Shown piece by piece: positions 31,902 through 44,829 of a DNA stretch of 64,000 nt. The stretch lies in contig OY986966.1 in assembly GCA_963920575.1 (NCBI GenBank), forward strand, positions 27,910,581-27,974,580. Reading direction: 5' to 3'. How positions within the stretch are numbered: position 1 is the first letter of the stretch; each line of letters opens with the position of its first letter. The notes beneath the pieces were generated by a model. That model ran no database searches and was not told where the DNA came from. It saw only the letters and a list, made by a program, of their open reading frames with translations. The DNA is from Narthecium ossifragum (Eukaryota > Streptophyta > Magnoliopsida > Dioscoreales > Nartheciaceae). Position numbers and translations under genes: made by a program.

Positions 31902-32094
31902 CAGGGGTGTACAACGGGTTGGGTAACCTGTTTCGATCCGAAAAATTAATCCGACCCGAACCTTAACGGACGGGTTTATAAGGTAGTCATAAACGGACCG
32001 TTACAATAATACCGGGTCGGGTAATGAGTGTTTAAGTTTTATGCTTAACGGGTAACTTGTTTTACCCGTTTAGAATAAAGACTTTTTACAAATT

Positions 32095-32137
<43 letters not shown>

Positions 32138-32554
32138 GTTAATTAGAACTTGAAACTTACATTGGAAACTTAAACCGTAACCACTAAGTCACTAACCAAG
32201 TTCTGATAGTCATCCATCTTTTACAACCACCCCAGGGCCTTCATCCTCAAATCACCTCGAAAAAGCTTAATAGATTGTATTTTAAAAGTTTATATTTCTT
32301 CATGTGGCACAACTTAGATTTACGTGTTTTTGTTGTTTGAATTTTAGATTAATAGATTGTAATTTAAAACTTTATATTTATTCATGTGATACTAATAACG
32401 GATTAAGGGATTACCTATATATGTTTACCTGTTGACCCGTTAACCTGTTGATAAATTAACAGGTTAACAGGCGGGTCATAAGGCCCTAAAAAATTAACAG
32501 GTCGGGTCGGACCTGACCCGTTAACCTGTTGACCCGAACCGTTATACACCCCTG
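31902..32554. mobile_element. Non-autonomous hAT-like element with GACCCG/CGGGTC motifs
   Basis: The left end CAGGGGTGTACAACGGGTT and the right end AACCGTTATACACCCCTG are imperfect inverted repeats. The flanks GTGTGTGA and GGTGTGTC resemble an imperfect 8-bp duplication. The subterminal regions have repeated ACCCGTT/AACGGGT motifs, and the middle carries a (TA)n tract at about 32099-32129. No transposase is present. It belongs to the same broad class as the element at 16858. Confidence 0.65.
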
Positions 32555-32574
32555 GGTGTGTCAGTGAAACTTTC

Positions 32575-33480
32575 TTTTGGATTTTTTTTGCACACCGGCC
32601 ATGTGGCCAGTGATGTGGCTCACCACATCAGCTTCATGTGAGTCCTACTTGTACCTGATATCCCATTCATTCAAATTTCTTTGGGCCCCCATATTGGATG
32701 ATGTGGCACGCCACGTCATCACACCATTGAGGTGCCACCCGATGTGTGTTATTTTATGGTCCTTAGTAAAAGAAAACATAGTCATCGTTGAAATTGACAT
32801 CATTTGTATATACTCGGTCAATACTTATTTCGCAACACTGCAATATATTTATTTTTATTTTTTTGAAAGGATGAGCCTTACTCCGGCACTCTTTGTTTGG
32901 TACCCTACTCAGACACTCTCGTTTGGTACGAAGATAACTTTATTTTAAATTAAGAGACTTTATTCTCGGTTTCAGTGATAACTTTATAATGATTACTTTG
33001 AATAAAAAAAAAGTAAAGTGAATAGTAGAAATAACTTTATAATGATTATTTAAAATAGAAAAAGATATTTAAAAATAAAATATGAAATAAATAATAAATT
33101 CAAGAATATTTTAATAATATTTTCTCCCTTAACTCGAGTTAAAAATTATTTCCGTACCAAACGGGACTAAGTGGGAGAGCAAGGCACTCCTCTAAACAGA
33201 GATCCATTTTCAAGAGAAACGGAATTAATCTCGCTCCTGATTATTAAATGAAATGGAATCACCAGCTACCCGCGCATGACGCGCTACCCAATCAGCCCCT
33301 TTCATTATCCTCTCGAGCAATATATTTAATTCACCAACAGAAAAGAAAACCTTCTCGATGCTCAGAGTATGAAATTACTTTTGAGGGAGGGAAAAAAAAA
33401 CCCTCCAAGAGGAAACTTGATTGTGGCCATATACAAGCTTCTCATGTTTATTTATCCGAAAAAAATATATAGTCTCTGCT
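32575..33480. pseudogene. Orphan flanks of a lost ASG1-like unit, with a MITE inserted
   Basis: Bases about 32590-32760 resemble the promoter-proximal block (ACATCAGCTTCATGTG, GCCACGTCATC). Bases 32780-32830 and about 33320-33430 resemble the 3' flank of copy 3 (about 26780-26990). No coding exons are left between them. This implies a further unit of the cluster next to the Lon gene that lost its gene body or never received it. Confidence 0.45.
32920..33163. mobile_element. MITE with CGTTTGGTACG inverted ends
   Basis: A 244-bp AT-rich non-coding element whose left end CGTTTGGTACGAAGATAACT is matched by an inverted right end (CGTTTGGTACGGAAATAATT on the minus strand). Target duplication is not clear. 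Confidence 0.65.
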
Positions 33481-33749
33481 TACAAAAATCTCGAGAAGCT
33501 CCTTCTTTAAGGGGGTGGAAAAGACTGAATCTAATGAGTTGGTATTAAACTTGAACCACCTAAAAGTATGGTAATAAATAGTACATCTTGGTGGTATAAA
33601 TTTTAAATGGGAGCAAAATAAGAATTTAAGCTTCTAGTAGCAGTACAAGATTTGCGACCACTATGAGCAAGGGGAAGCTTGAGAGATGATCTGAGGAAAC
33701 CTGTTCATAGTTCTGGGTGAGAGCTTTAAATCGTCTAGGAAAAAAGTTT

Positions 33750-36700
33750 CTAACCATCAGAGGACACTGCGGTAACTGGCGTTGTGTCTGCTGAATCCTG
33801 GTCAGCTCCGAAAGCAATATCAAATATCTGACTATAGTCATCCACAAAGTGCACTTCAAGGCCTTCCTTGATGTTAGGGGCGAGCTCGTCGAAATCTCTT
33901 CTGTTAGCCGAGGGGAATATGATAGTTTTCACTTCGCTCCTCCTTGCAGCGATCGTTTTCTCCTTAACCTGTTTTAAAGGTCAAAAGTCAAAACTCTCGG
34001 TTCTTGAAAAGGATCAGAGGTAGTTTCGCCAGAAAAGGAAAACAAATCACCCAGAAATATAAAACGTTGATGATACTTAAGTATACATAATCTATTTCGG
34101 ATGATCATGTTAGAAATTGCAGTTCAAGATTACAATGCTTAATAAGTACGAATAAATTCCTTCTAATCCATCAAGTCATGCTGAGAAATGGTCTTCAAAT
34201 AGCCATCAAGTATGCGCTGATATAAAACAACAAATCTGATGCCAAATCTAAAGTATGAGGCAAAAGAATACAAACTTTCAACTCATGATAAGAACAGTAA
34301 TATTACAGCATACAATTCTTGATATGACTAGAAAAGAAATCATGGTGAGAACAGTAGATGATTATGAGATACGACTCTAGGGAAAGAGAACTTGGAACTA
34401 GAGGCACTTACCCCACCAATTGGAAGGATCCTTCCTGTCAATGTTACTTCACCGGTCATAGCAAGGTCCTTCTTGACAGGCTTCTTCATGGCAAGTGATA
34501 GCATTGATGTGATCATGGTGCACCCAGCACTTGGTCCATCCTTTGGGGTAGCACCTGCTGGGACATGCAAATGGAGCTTGGAATTTGCAAAAAACAGGCT
34601 CTCTGGGTCTTTGTAAAGCAATATTGCTCTAGCAACTGTATGAGCTATTTGAGAGCTTTCTTTCATGACATCTCCAAGCTGACCCGTCACATGGAGCGAG
34701 CCTTTCCCCTCTCCTTGCTCCACTAGGGTGGTTTCAACATACAATGTCGAACCACCCATAGCAGTCCAAGCTAAGCCCATGACAACGCCTGTTGGAGTCT
34801 GCTCATATATACGTTCCGCATGGAAGACCGGCTTCCCCACATAATCAGACAAGTTTGATACATCGATTACAACTTTTTCAACCATCTTGTCTTCACCCTC
34901 TTTCTCTTCATTCACCTGTCAATGCGGACAGCTCCAATTCGTCATCAAAACAGGAAGTTACAGAAAATTATTTATTTCAAATAAATTATATAAAAAAAAG
35001 AAATTGTTTCTATTTATGCCATGGTTGAATTCAATCCCAGAGGCAGAAGGTCAGCTATAGTAGAAATCACATTAGAACCCAAAGGATGCCCATTCTCCTC
35101 TGTCATCATTAAGATGACATTAAATACTGCTACACATCTGTGCACGCACAAGAGAATAAAACACGAAACAAGAACAAGTTATTTTGCTACTGGCTAGGCA
35201 TGATAGCACTACCCTGAAAGCCAAATTTTTTGAAGCGAAAAAATTCTTTTTTTCCCTTAATTGAGCCAATGTCCCCAGACTTATGGAACCAACCCAGCAT
35301 GGGACAATGGGTACACTTTAAAGCACCTTGATAAATTCCAACTCCTAAATCCCATTGAGAGGGAACTACATATATGGAAACCACAGGATTCAATCCCGAG
35401 CATCCCCCAAGACAACTGAGCATACCCACCACACGAATTAGCATAGGTTGTTTGACTTAATAAAGGTCACAAATCACAAAAGTACATCTCCATAAGCATA
35501 TCGGCAAATTACCTTCGAATCACTTGGTTCGTCTGTTGCCGAACTACGAGCTGATGAGTTGAACGGCTGCACCAAAGTTTTGACGCCATTCTCCTCAGAA
35601 GTTGCTTCATCTGATTTTATTGACGAAGCTTCGGAAGAGATGGAAATAATTTCTCCTTCACATGTTGAGACATTTTCAGCAGCCAGTTGGGACGAGGTAC
35701 CATCCTCCAACTTCATCCCTGTTAATCCATCAACCACAACAGGACCGGAATCTACAGAAGATGCATCACTGGAGTCATTGACTACTTCTTGCTGAATGAT
35801 GGCATCTGAAGATGGCTCATTTGACACTCCTTGGCGAACAAGTTTCAGAGCTATCTATCAGGCAGAAAAAAAGAGCATAGCAAAAGAAAGTAAATCACTT
35901 AGAGGGCGCACAGGAACTTCAACTTTCCTAAAGATAAGATCACCAACAATTCAAAATATCAAGCGAAAAAGAAATCAGAGGTCGACACAACAAAGCCACG
36001 GAAAGCACTTCTATAGACAAGGGCAAATAAGAAAGAATATCCAAATTATAAGCACCAACTACGTGTATTAGAGAGAGGCACATAGTTCCACCAATCCATG
36101 CATGAGAAGGATATTCTTTATTACTTTAAAGAGATACAATCACAAATATAAAGACTCTAGATTCTAATCAAATAAATCATTAGATTTTGCATGTGTATCA
36201 AATTTATAAGCAGCTTTTATGATGAAGAGACGAGCAAGATTTTGCCTATGCATGCATGCGAGGCATTTTCCATTTAAGTTGGAGATCTGAACCCCACAAT
36301 ATGAATATTTTAGTTTCTGATTAAAATGGACCATTAATTTCGTGATTGGAACAAGAACATAAGAAGAGGCAGACAGCATAGCTAGCTGAGTAATATCAAT
36401 AAAGATATCAAACAGTAAAAAAGAAAATAGCTGCATAAATATTATAGAGGTCAACATTGGATAAAAAGTGAAAAGGTTACTTCAAGTTGCCAGCACTCAT
36501 GTGAATTATATTAATGACAATCTCACCTACTAGCAATATTCTCAGAATGCTTTCTTCAGAAATACAAACCTTGCGATATATCTTCTCAATTTGTTTCTGG
36601 AGATTGCGAACACCCGCTTCTCGACAATAATTCTCTATCAGTGACAGAAGAGCTGCATCCGTCACTTCTACCTACATAGAACAATAACAGAACATTTTGA

Positions 36701-39700
36701 CTTAAAAAAATTAACCAAACAGCACAAGCCATATTTACATGGCTCAATTTAGCAATTTCAACACACTAAACTAACAGCCTAATAACTACAAATATTATTT
36801 TTATTGGTATCTGAAGCTTAATTCAGCAAACTCTGATGAATAGTACATAGCAGTAAAATCACTTTGAGCATAAGGCGGTAATAACATCTGAAGCATTATC
36901 TACAAAGCATCTAGAGTACACTATCCAATGTATCATAGCACAGAAGGAAAGGCACAAGAAAAGCTACTACGATTTGCATGAAGCAGCTAAAAGGCTCTTA
37001 CTTGATCATGTTTTATACCACAAGCTTCACGAGTTGACTTCTCCAAGTAGTCCCTCGCAATATGCATCTTCTCATCAGTGATATAACCGGCAATGGAAAT
37101 GTTCTCCATCCTATCCATGAGAGGATTCGGTATCATCTCAATTACGTTTGCTGTGCAAACAAAGAGGACCTAGATTTATATGCCAATATGGTGTCAGACC
37201 ACATTAGTCTAAAATGTGATTCACAGTCTTAGAATTCCAATTGGAAATTGGAAGGAATATGAAGCCAAAACACATTGTGACAAACTATCAAAGTTCAACA
37301 CCAATTGCTTACCTTGGACAAATCAATAGGAACATCAAGATAGTGGTCAAGAAAATTTGCATTTTGCTCAGGGTCTAGAAGTTCCAATAGAGCACTAGCT
37401 GGATCACCAGCATGCCCTCTCCCTAACTGTTTGTCAGAAAAATATTACAAGAGTGACTCAATAGGCAATAGCAATATATAATAGGAAGTTGATCATAGTA
37501 AAACAGAGCTGCTAATCAACATGTAAACAAAGTAGTTTCGGGACGCCAATGTGCAACAACTCCAAATACCTTGTCGATTTCATCAATTAGAACCAGAGGG
37601 TTAGCTGTTCCTACATTTTTAAGGCATTGCACCATCTTCCCTGGCATGGCACCAATGTAGGTACGACGATGGCCCTGTGAAAATTGGATATGATGGGTTA
37701 TATTCACTTCATTCCATGCAATTTTGAAGCAACAGTCTCAAGTTGAACAAATTCCCCTTTTACAGGATTTGCCTTCATACCTTGATTTCAGCTACATCAG
37801 CCAAGCCTCCAACAGAAAACCTATAGAACTTTCGATTCAAGGCACGTGCAATTGATCGACCAATACTTGTTTTACCAACACCAGGAGGTCCAGAGAGACA
37901 TATAATTTTTCCTGCAATTATAACACACTTAAGGCTATAAGCCTACAACACAGTACACTCTAGATGTCTCGAACATCCATCAAAGACGACATTAGTGAGT
38001 GTATCAACAATTGATACTTCTTGCAAAATAAGACTGTAGAGAGTGTTTTAAAGGTGAATTCATCTGTAGACATAAATGAATTACAGACTATGATAATATT
38101 CATATGGATGTCATCCAGAAGGCAAGTATCAATCACACACTGAGCTATTTTGTATAAGGAAACACAAAAAAAGTATGCTTTTCATTTTTTTCCCCCAAAC
38201 CTGCACCGCGATAAGCATAAGCTCCTCTAGTTGAGGTAATCATTTACATCTTCAAATTATGTTTGAAATGTACAAAAAGTTCAAGTTCAGCTATCATATG
38301 AATATATGAATGCAAGGACATCTTAAATAAGCTGTAGTGTTAACGGACAACAATGACAACATAAGCCAAAGTAACTCATGAGCTTCCAAGCAAAAGCCTC
38401 GGCCAATATAATTTGACTTAGCTTTAAACTATAACTCAAGGCAAGAAAATATTTGAGACAACTATCGACAAATTGGCAGTCTTGATTAATATGAGAGATA
38501 GTAGAAAAACGGCGTAGATATTTAATAGCAAGCTAACAACTTTCTAGTCAAGACCAAGCAAGAATCTTGCTGAAGATAAATGACAACGGAAGGCAAGAAA
38601 ATCATTTTGAGCAGTAAGTACAAAACAAACAAGAAAAACTTGCTAACCTTGTGAGGTTCCTCGTAACTTTCCAACAGCTATAAATTCCAATATCCTCTCC
38701 TTAACATCAGATAAACCGTAATGGTCCTCATCTAGAATCTTTTCAGCGTGATGAACATCAAAATTTTCATCACTGCGGTTAATAGAAAGAACAGAAAACT
38801 GAATATTAAAAACACAGGAACTTAATATTGAAGATCTTGTACTAATTCACCCTTCTCCAAGTTATTGTGTTTCCTTAAATGACTAATGCATTTAGAATAG
38901 ATCAAATTAATAAGAAGGGGAAAAAACAGCATAACAAATTAATAGAATAGATAAATGCATTTCAGGGTCGATATTTATCACTTCGTACTTTTGCACTTTT
39001 AGTAATGTTGTTTAGAGCTGGTTCAGATGATCAGGTACTTTAACCTTGCTACTGGCCAAGAATCAAACAGGAAAGGAGGAAAAGGATGCTATTCATCAAC
39101 TATTCATAATCACCACCTCAAATACCAACTCCTTATCCCAACACCCGTATGTGTGTGATTGTGTGTGCATGCGATTTATCCCACGGATTCATGCAAACAA
39201 TAACTTGTTACGAAAACTGATATTTTTGTATTGAGTCTCAAAAGAGTTGTGAAGCCTGGGATCCTAGTTTCCGAGAAAGAAGAAAATCCCCATTATAGAT
39301 CTTGTCTCGCTCAACAGGCGAAGCTAATGAATTGTCCAAGAGCCTTAAGATGTAGGCAGTAAGTGTAGTACATGAGTCTCTATAATAGATCACTTAAAAA
39401 GAGTATAATAGCATGACAACGGCTTCAGAAAAGTACTAGGCGGATACAGAAGTTATTCATGAAACGAGGAAAACCTGTAACTTCCCCAAGGTAATGAGGT
39501 AAGCCAATCAAGATAGTTGCGAGTTACATTGAACTCGCTAGAACTGGCTTCCAAAAGCTGCAACTTTGTAAGCTCTTCTTCTATAACTTGCAAGACCTGA
39601 GGAGGACATCTCTCCTTATTTGGTTCAAGTCTTTCTCTAAATTTTGCTGGAACGAGAGAAGACAAACATCTCATATCAAGGATCCCCATGCATGCAAAAC

Positions 39701-42700
39701 CCCAAAATAAATACTTATACTTCAGTAATGCTGAGAGTAGAGTTTCAAGAACTAACCAGAAAGTGCTGTTTTATCATCTGTCTCTAGACCCAGCTCCTGG
39801 ATTAAAGCAAAGAATTGTCACACTCATGCCAGGACATACTTGTAAAGGCAAAAATTTAAGCAAAATTTATTTTTCATAAGCAACCATAACAACCACTGAT
39901 TTCACTACATGCATCCCCCCAAGCATGTTGAATAAGCATACAAACTACACAAACCACGACACAAAAGTCCTTTTTCTTTCTTGATAAAGGACCCACATCT
40001 GCCTTTAGTACTTATAAAAACTATGTACGAACTTACTATTTCTACCTTATTGACAGACTTCCATAAACAAAAAGAGGTCGTCTTTTAGTTCTGATATAAA
40101 TAAGGATCAGTCAACCTTTTAAGATATCAGGAAGAGATTGTTGACCTTCTTTATCGCTTTCAGCTGCTCGTTCAACAAATAGCGCCGCTGTTCACCGCTT
40201 ATTTTTTCTTCAATTGCTTTTGCAATTGATTCCTAGGATAAAAAGAACACAATAAATGAGCATTTGGAGAATATTTACAGGTAGAGGGAGGACAAAGGGA
40301 CAATATGTTTGAAATTACCTGGATTTTACTAATCTCCATCTCTTTCTTCACCAACTCTAAAGTAAGCTTCAACCGCTTGTACACCTGTCCAAAATTTAAT
40401 TGAGCAAAATGTCAGGTAGAAGAAGCCGGTCATGCATAGAAGAGTTCATCCATTATTTCTGCCCAGCTAAGCTACTAGTATTATTAGCCCATACACATGC
40501 CCAATTATCAACACGAAAATGGAAATTAGCCAGCTGAAAGCTAGCAGTGAGAGGTGGATTAGTCCATAAGGAACATACATAGAGAAGATAGTCCATTCTC
40601 ATACAGTAACGTTAATTACCCAACTTTTCATATCCAATTCTCTTTAACATTTTCCAATTTTAGTTACCTTGTTTCCTTTTTCTTTATTTTGGAGAAATTT
40701 ATGTTGCTACTTGGGTTCATTCCATCATAAGGTCAACCTTAAATGCTTGTCTGGAACATCCAATGCTTCCTCCGCAACATCACATAAAATCTGATTTGCT
40801 CATCTTAGCCTTGCCTTTACAAGGGGTGATCCTCATACTCTGGAACTATAACTGGGCCATAGCTCAGTCATCTTTTTGCAGTAATAACTCATTTCTCACA
40901 TTCAAGGGGTAATCCTCATACTCTGGAAAGTAACTAGACATTGCAGGTCCACCGTTTCTAATAACAATTAAAATTTAGTAAAGCAGGCTGCTTACATCCA
41001 ACTCTTCGAGCACTTGTTGGCAAAGCAATTTGTTCGCCCCAGAAATAGCAGCCCCAAAGTCCGCTAGCCTTGGAAAGTTGAAGTCACCAATATGCTGAGA
41101 TCACCAAGAACAAATCAGAATGCCTGTTGTTCATGTTTCTAAGATACTACTGAACAAGCATAGTGGAACAGATATTTCACAAATACAGGAGATGGAATTC
41201 AGAACTCAAAGAAGGTAGAAGAAAAGAGGAACCATGGCAATCAAAGAGAAGAGGAACACATGTATTGGCAGGACTACCACATTATACACTTCCCTCCGAT
41301 CACGACATAGAAGAAGAATTTGCCAACTTACATCCAGGCCTCTTTGTGCAATTTTGGATGAAAGATAACTTAAGAATACTCATAGATGACATAGCTTCCA
41401 TGCCATTGGTAAACTAAGTAATATGGAACAAATTCGAGGTGTCACAGCAATAAAAGCCTGCTTCACCAAGAGAAGAAAAAGAATAGGACAAACTAATCAA
41501 TCTACAAGGAAGCTACCTGCGTATAAGTTTGAACATGATCTCTCCAAAGGGAACTCGTCTTTAAAACATCTCTAAGTGTAGATATTACTTCAAATGAGGT
41601 TGCTTTTATAACATCATCATCCTTATCGTAAGGCTTATCCTGCACAACATGCAAAAAACAAATTATGGTAAGTCTCAAGCAGCCTCAGCCCTCGAGTACA
41701 TTCACTATTACTTCAAAGTTCTCTTTAAGCTGACAAACCATCAAATAATCACAATAAGACTTCTGCGGATATGCAAAATCACCAAGATCCACAATAATTA
41801 CGTTAAATTAGCAAAGCAAGGGGACAATGAGGACAAAGGGTTAGAAGGCATGCCTTTAGATGATCAACTTTTACAGTAAGGGGATCCTCATCAGCCTGCG
41901 TAAGTCATTTATTAGGTCAATGTCACTGCCCAGAACAATAATAAAACTTGCTAGGTCTCTCAGCTAATGAAACCAAAACTTTACCATATCTGTAATACGT
42001 AAACGCCGGTGGCCAATAAGCACCACTTGATCCCCTTGAATACTAGTTATCTACATAAAACATGTGCAAGGTAACAGGAGTAAATGAGCAACTATTTGAG
42101 ACTACCTATCTACCTTTATAATATCAAATATGAGCACCCAAACCATTAAGAGAACAACTTATACCTGTGCTAAGGTACCAACTTCATGGAGACGCTTGAA
42201 TAATTCCTTTCCTTTTAGATCATAAATGCTTTTCTCTGAATCTGAACCAGATGATAGACTAGGATCAGTCCCTGATTCATCCTTAAGAAGAAAAGCACCA
42301 GCATATGCAACTGATCTTTTACGATTCTCCACCAAAGCCGCCAACAATTTAGGATCCTTCGGGAACAAAAGAAACCGCCAATCAGTGCAGCTTATATGGT
42401 CCAAGGACCTGCCTATTAATAGGTTATAAGTTTTTGTATGTTCAGGGAAATGAAATTGCCAGACCGTACACTCATGTACACATCCATATAAGGATTATAG
42501 TAATGGTGAAATCTAACATTGAAAAAAAGACAGCATTGTAGTCAATTGCTTTAGTAGATCATGACTTGGCAAATTTCAGATATCATCACTATGACCACTG
42601 ACAGCTTGTAAAAGTAAGTGAATAAAGACCTCAACGGAAGTGCAAAATTTAGAAGTTATTAATCATTCTATAACTTTCCCAGACAAGGAAAATTATGAAA

Positions 42701-43946
42701 TTTTCCATTTTCCATTAAGGTTTACAACTGAGCTTCATGCATTTGGTTGATCTAAGGGTTTGTTAAATGTAGTCGCATTTCATAACCTCTTTTTACAGTA
42801 GCTACTGTCAAATCTACATAGGAACTTGTACATTATAAATGTATTGGCAACAAGGCAGTTGCCAAATATAAAAACCAACCAAGTAAGAATAAAAAGATCA
42901 CAAAAACCAAACATCACAGAGGGGACATCACGTAGCAATAAGAACGAAAGCATATAGTAAATAGATAAACACTTTTTTGGCATAAACACATCACCATCTT
43001 GTTTCCTGTTCAGAAAGAGTAAACATGAAATATTCTTAAAGAAGTCACAAGCGTACCTTAACATAGATTGGCATGTAAAACCCAGGGAATAGAGGCCTAT
43101 GTGGCAGAGGCAATGCTATCACCTGCTTCAAGAAAGATGAAAATGAGAAAACAAATTCTTGATTACCACTAAGAGACACAGAGAGATAGGAGAGCACGCA
43201 TTATGTTGGAAAATAAATGGCAAAAACATTTGTCTCCCGTGTGTCTAATTTTCATGCAAATGGAACTACCTAAACAGAGTTGGCAAATACTCTCGATCTC
43301 AGATTATTGATGACAAGATACATCAACGCACACCTAATTTGCGCATGCTAATGGCTACCTATACAGAAAATACATTCACCAAGCCCATGAATGTGGTCAA
43401 GTCAATCTGAATTCTTGGAACGGAATTCATCTAAAGCAAGTTTATAGCTCCAAAAACCGTCTTTCTCGAAATTTCAAGATTTAAGCCCTGAAAACTACAT
43501 TTTGATCAACAATCAAAAACAAACACGCCCAACTTATTCTTCAAGAAAGCACATAAAAGAACCCAAGATTACACCTTATTATTTAGAAGAAAAAAACTAA
43601 CCGTGAGGTAATCCTCAGGCCGAGGATTCGTGGACACAATGGCCGACGAGGCCTTCGATTCTGCATCGTCCGCCCCGCTCGCGCCATCAGCAGCTACTAC
43701 TGGCGCCGCCTCCGCCTCCTCTGCCGCGTTCGCCTCCACCCCCTTGTCCGAGCCCCCACCAGACTCGGAGCAAAAGAGCACCCGCCTAGAAAAAACGGGA
43801 CTTTTATCACCTAAGTTCCTTAGAGACCCCAAAACCCTAAGCAATGGAGACCTCGCCTCCCCATTTCTGCAACAATTGGATCCAAATCTCGCTGGCAGGT
43901 TATGCAATCGCCCCTGCAAGCAGGTGGCTGAGAGGGCCTTTAACAT
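33750..43946 (-). CDS. LON1: Lon protease homolog 1, mitochondrial (ATP-dependent serine protease)
   Basis: The gene has 20 exons: 43602-43946, 43057-43122, 42165-42356, 41985-42050, 41854-41895, 41517-41639, 40996-41094, 40319-40384, 40146-40232, 39757-39796, 39475-39646, 38648-38772, 37781-37911, 37570-37674, 37313-37426, 37002-37169, 36570-36671, 35513-35854, 34412-34915 and 33750-33968. All phases join, giving 1035 residues. An Arg/Ser-rich presequence of about 70 residues indicates mitochondrial import. The Lon N-domain spans about 115-330. Walker A GPPGVGKT is at 482-489 and Walker B LVLIDEID at 545-552. The catalytic Ser of GPSAG is Ser924 and the catalytic Lys is Lys965, just inside the last exon. 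Lon degrades damaged and oxidised matrix proteins using ATP. Exon 18 encodes a 114-residue Ser/Glu-rich linker between the AAA and protease domains. The intron after 41854 starts with GC. Confidence 0.95.
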
Positions 43947-44211
43947 GGATCAAAACCTATCAAGAAAAACCTCAGAAAATCGCAAAAAAGCGCAGAAAAA
44001 ACGGTTTCTTTCACAGTATGGAGGGATTCTAGGATACCACTCACTATAATTACATGGATTGTATACAAAATTAAGCTTCTAAACAGGTTATCTCCGATGG
44101 GAACCGCCTCGAAGAGGGGCGAAATTGGGAACCCCTCTTGGATTAAAGAAGCTAGGGCAAAACCCTCCTAAAACCCTTCTTTATATCCAAAATGACCATA
44201 AAGTCGTAATC

Positions 44212-44221
44212 TTTTATATAA
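44212..44221 (-). promoter_or_regulatory. Candidate TATA box of LON1
   Basis: The minus strand reads TTATATAAAAG about 265 bases upstream of the LON1 start codon. The start site is not otherwise supported. Other AT-rich TATAT motifs lie near 44185, so this is a plausible but unproven choice. Confidence 0.35.
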
Positions 44222-44637
44222 GTACGATCATGTCCTAATTAAGTATCAATTGGGTTTGTTAGGATTAGGCCGGGCCAACCAGGATACTCGGCCTAAAGCC
44301 TGGGCTTGATTTGGATCGAGTTGAATTGGACCTAGTGCGATTGACCAGGGATGTAGTTGTCATTAAAGCTATTGTGAGGACTAGCTCGGGAAGTTTGGCC
44401 GGTGTGCATCTCAAGTTTCCACTTTCCAGAGACACCGAGAAAGGTTGGGCCACTTTGAGTCGGATTGTAATCCAATAAGAAAATGGGCCATGGCCTTGTT
44501 GGATGTCATCATACTTTGGTATTTTCTTAAAAGGGTTCTGTTTACTTTTTTTCATTTTTGCAAATACCCTCTTAATTTTATACATTTTATTTTTCAATGA
44601 GTTGAGCCGGCTATATTAGTGAAAAAAACTCCACTTA

Positions 44638-44829
44638 CATCAAATCCCAAATCGAAGGGCCATAGCCTTCCTCCCGAAACCAATCCAAAACAGAATTAGT
44701 CTCCCTACATAACCAAGCCACCACATCGACCTTCACATTACAAGCTCTATATACATGGAAAAACAAAACAATATCTAAACCCAAAACCTCGAACCAAATC
44801 ATATACAATACTCGACCTCCGGCTGCCAT
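44638..44829 (-). mobile_element. LINE RNase H tail fragment
   Basis: A 64-codon minus-strand open stretch contains FFHVYRACNVKVDVVAWLCR and ends at a stop followed by T-rich DNA at its 3' side. HVYRxxNxxxDxxAxL is the characteristic end of the RNase H domain of plant LINEs. It is 5'-truncated, with no start codon of biological meaning. Confidence 0.6.

Noticed and set aside
44265..44597. 110-codon minus-strand frame upstream of LON1
   Set aside because: No recognisable family. The sequence looks like repeat-derived flank, and its composition is not protein-like over its length.
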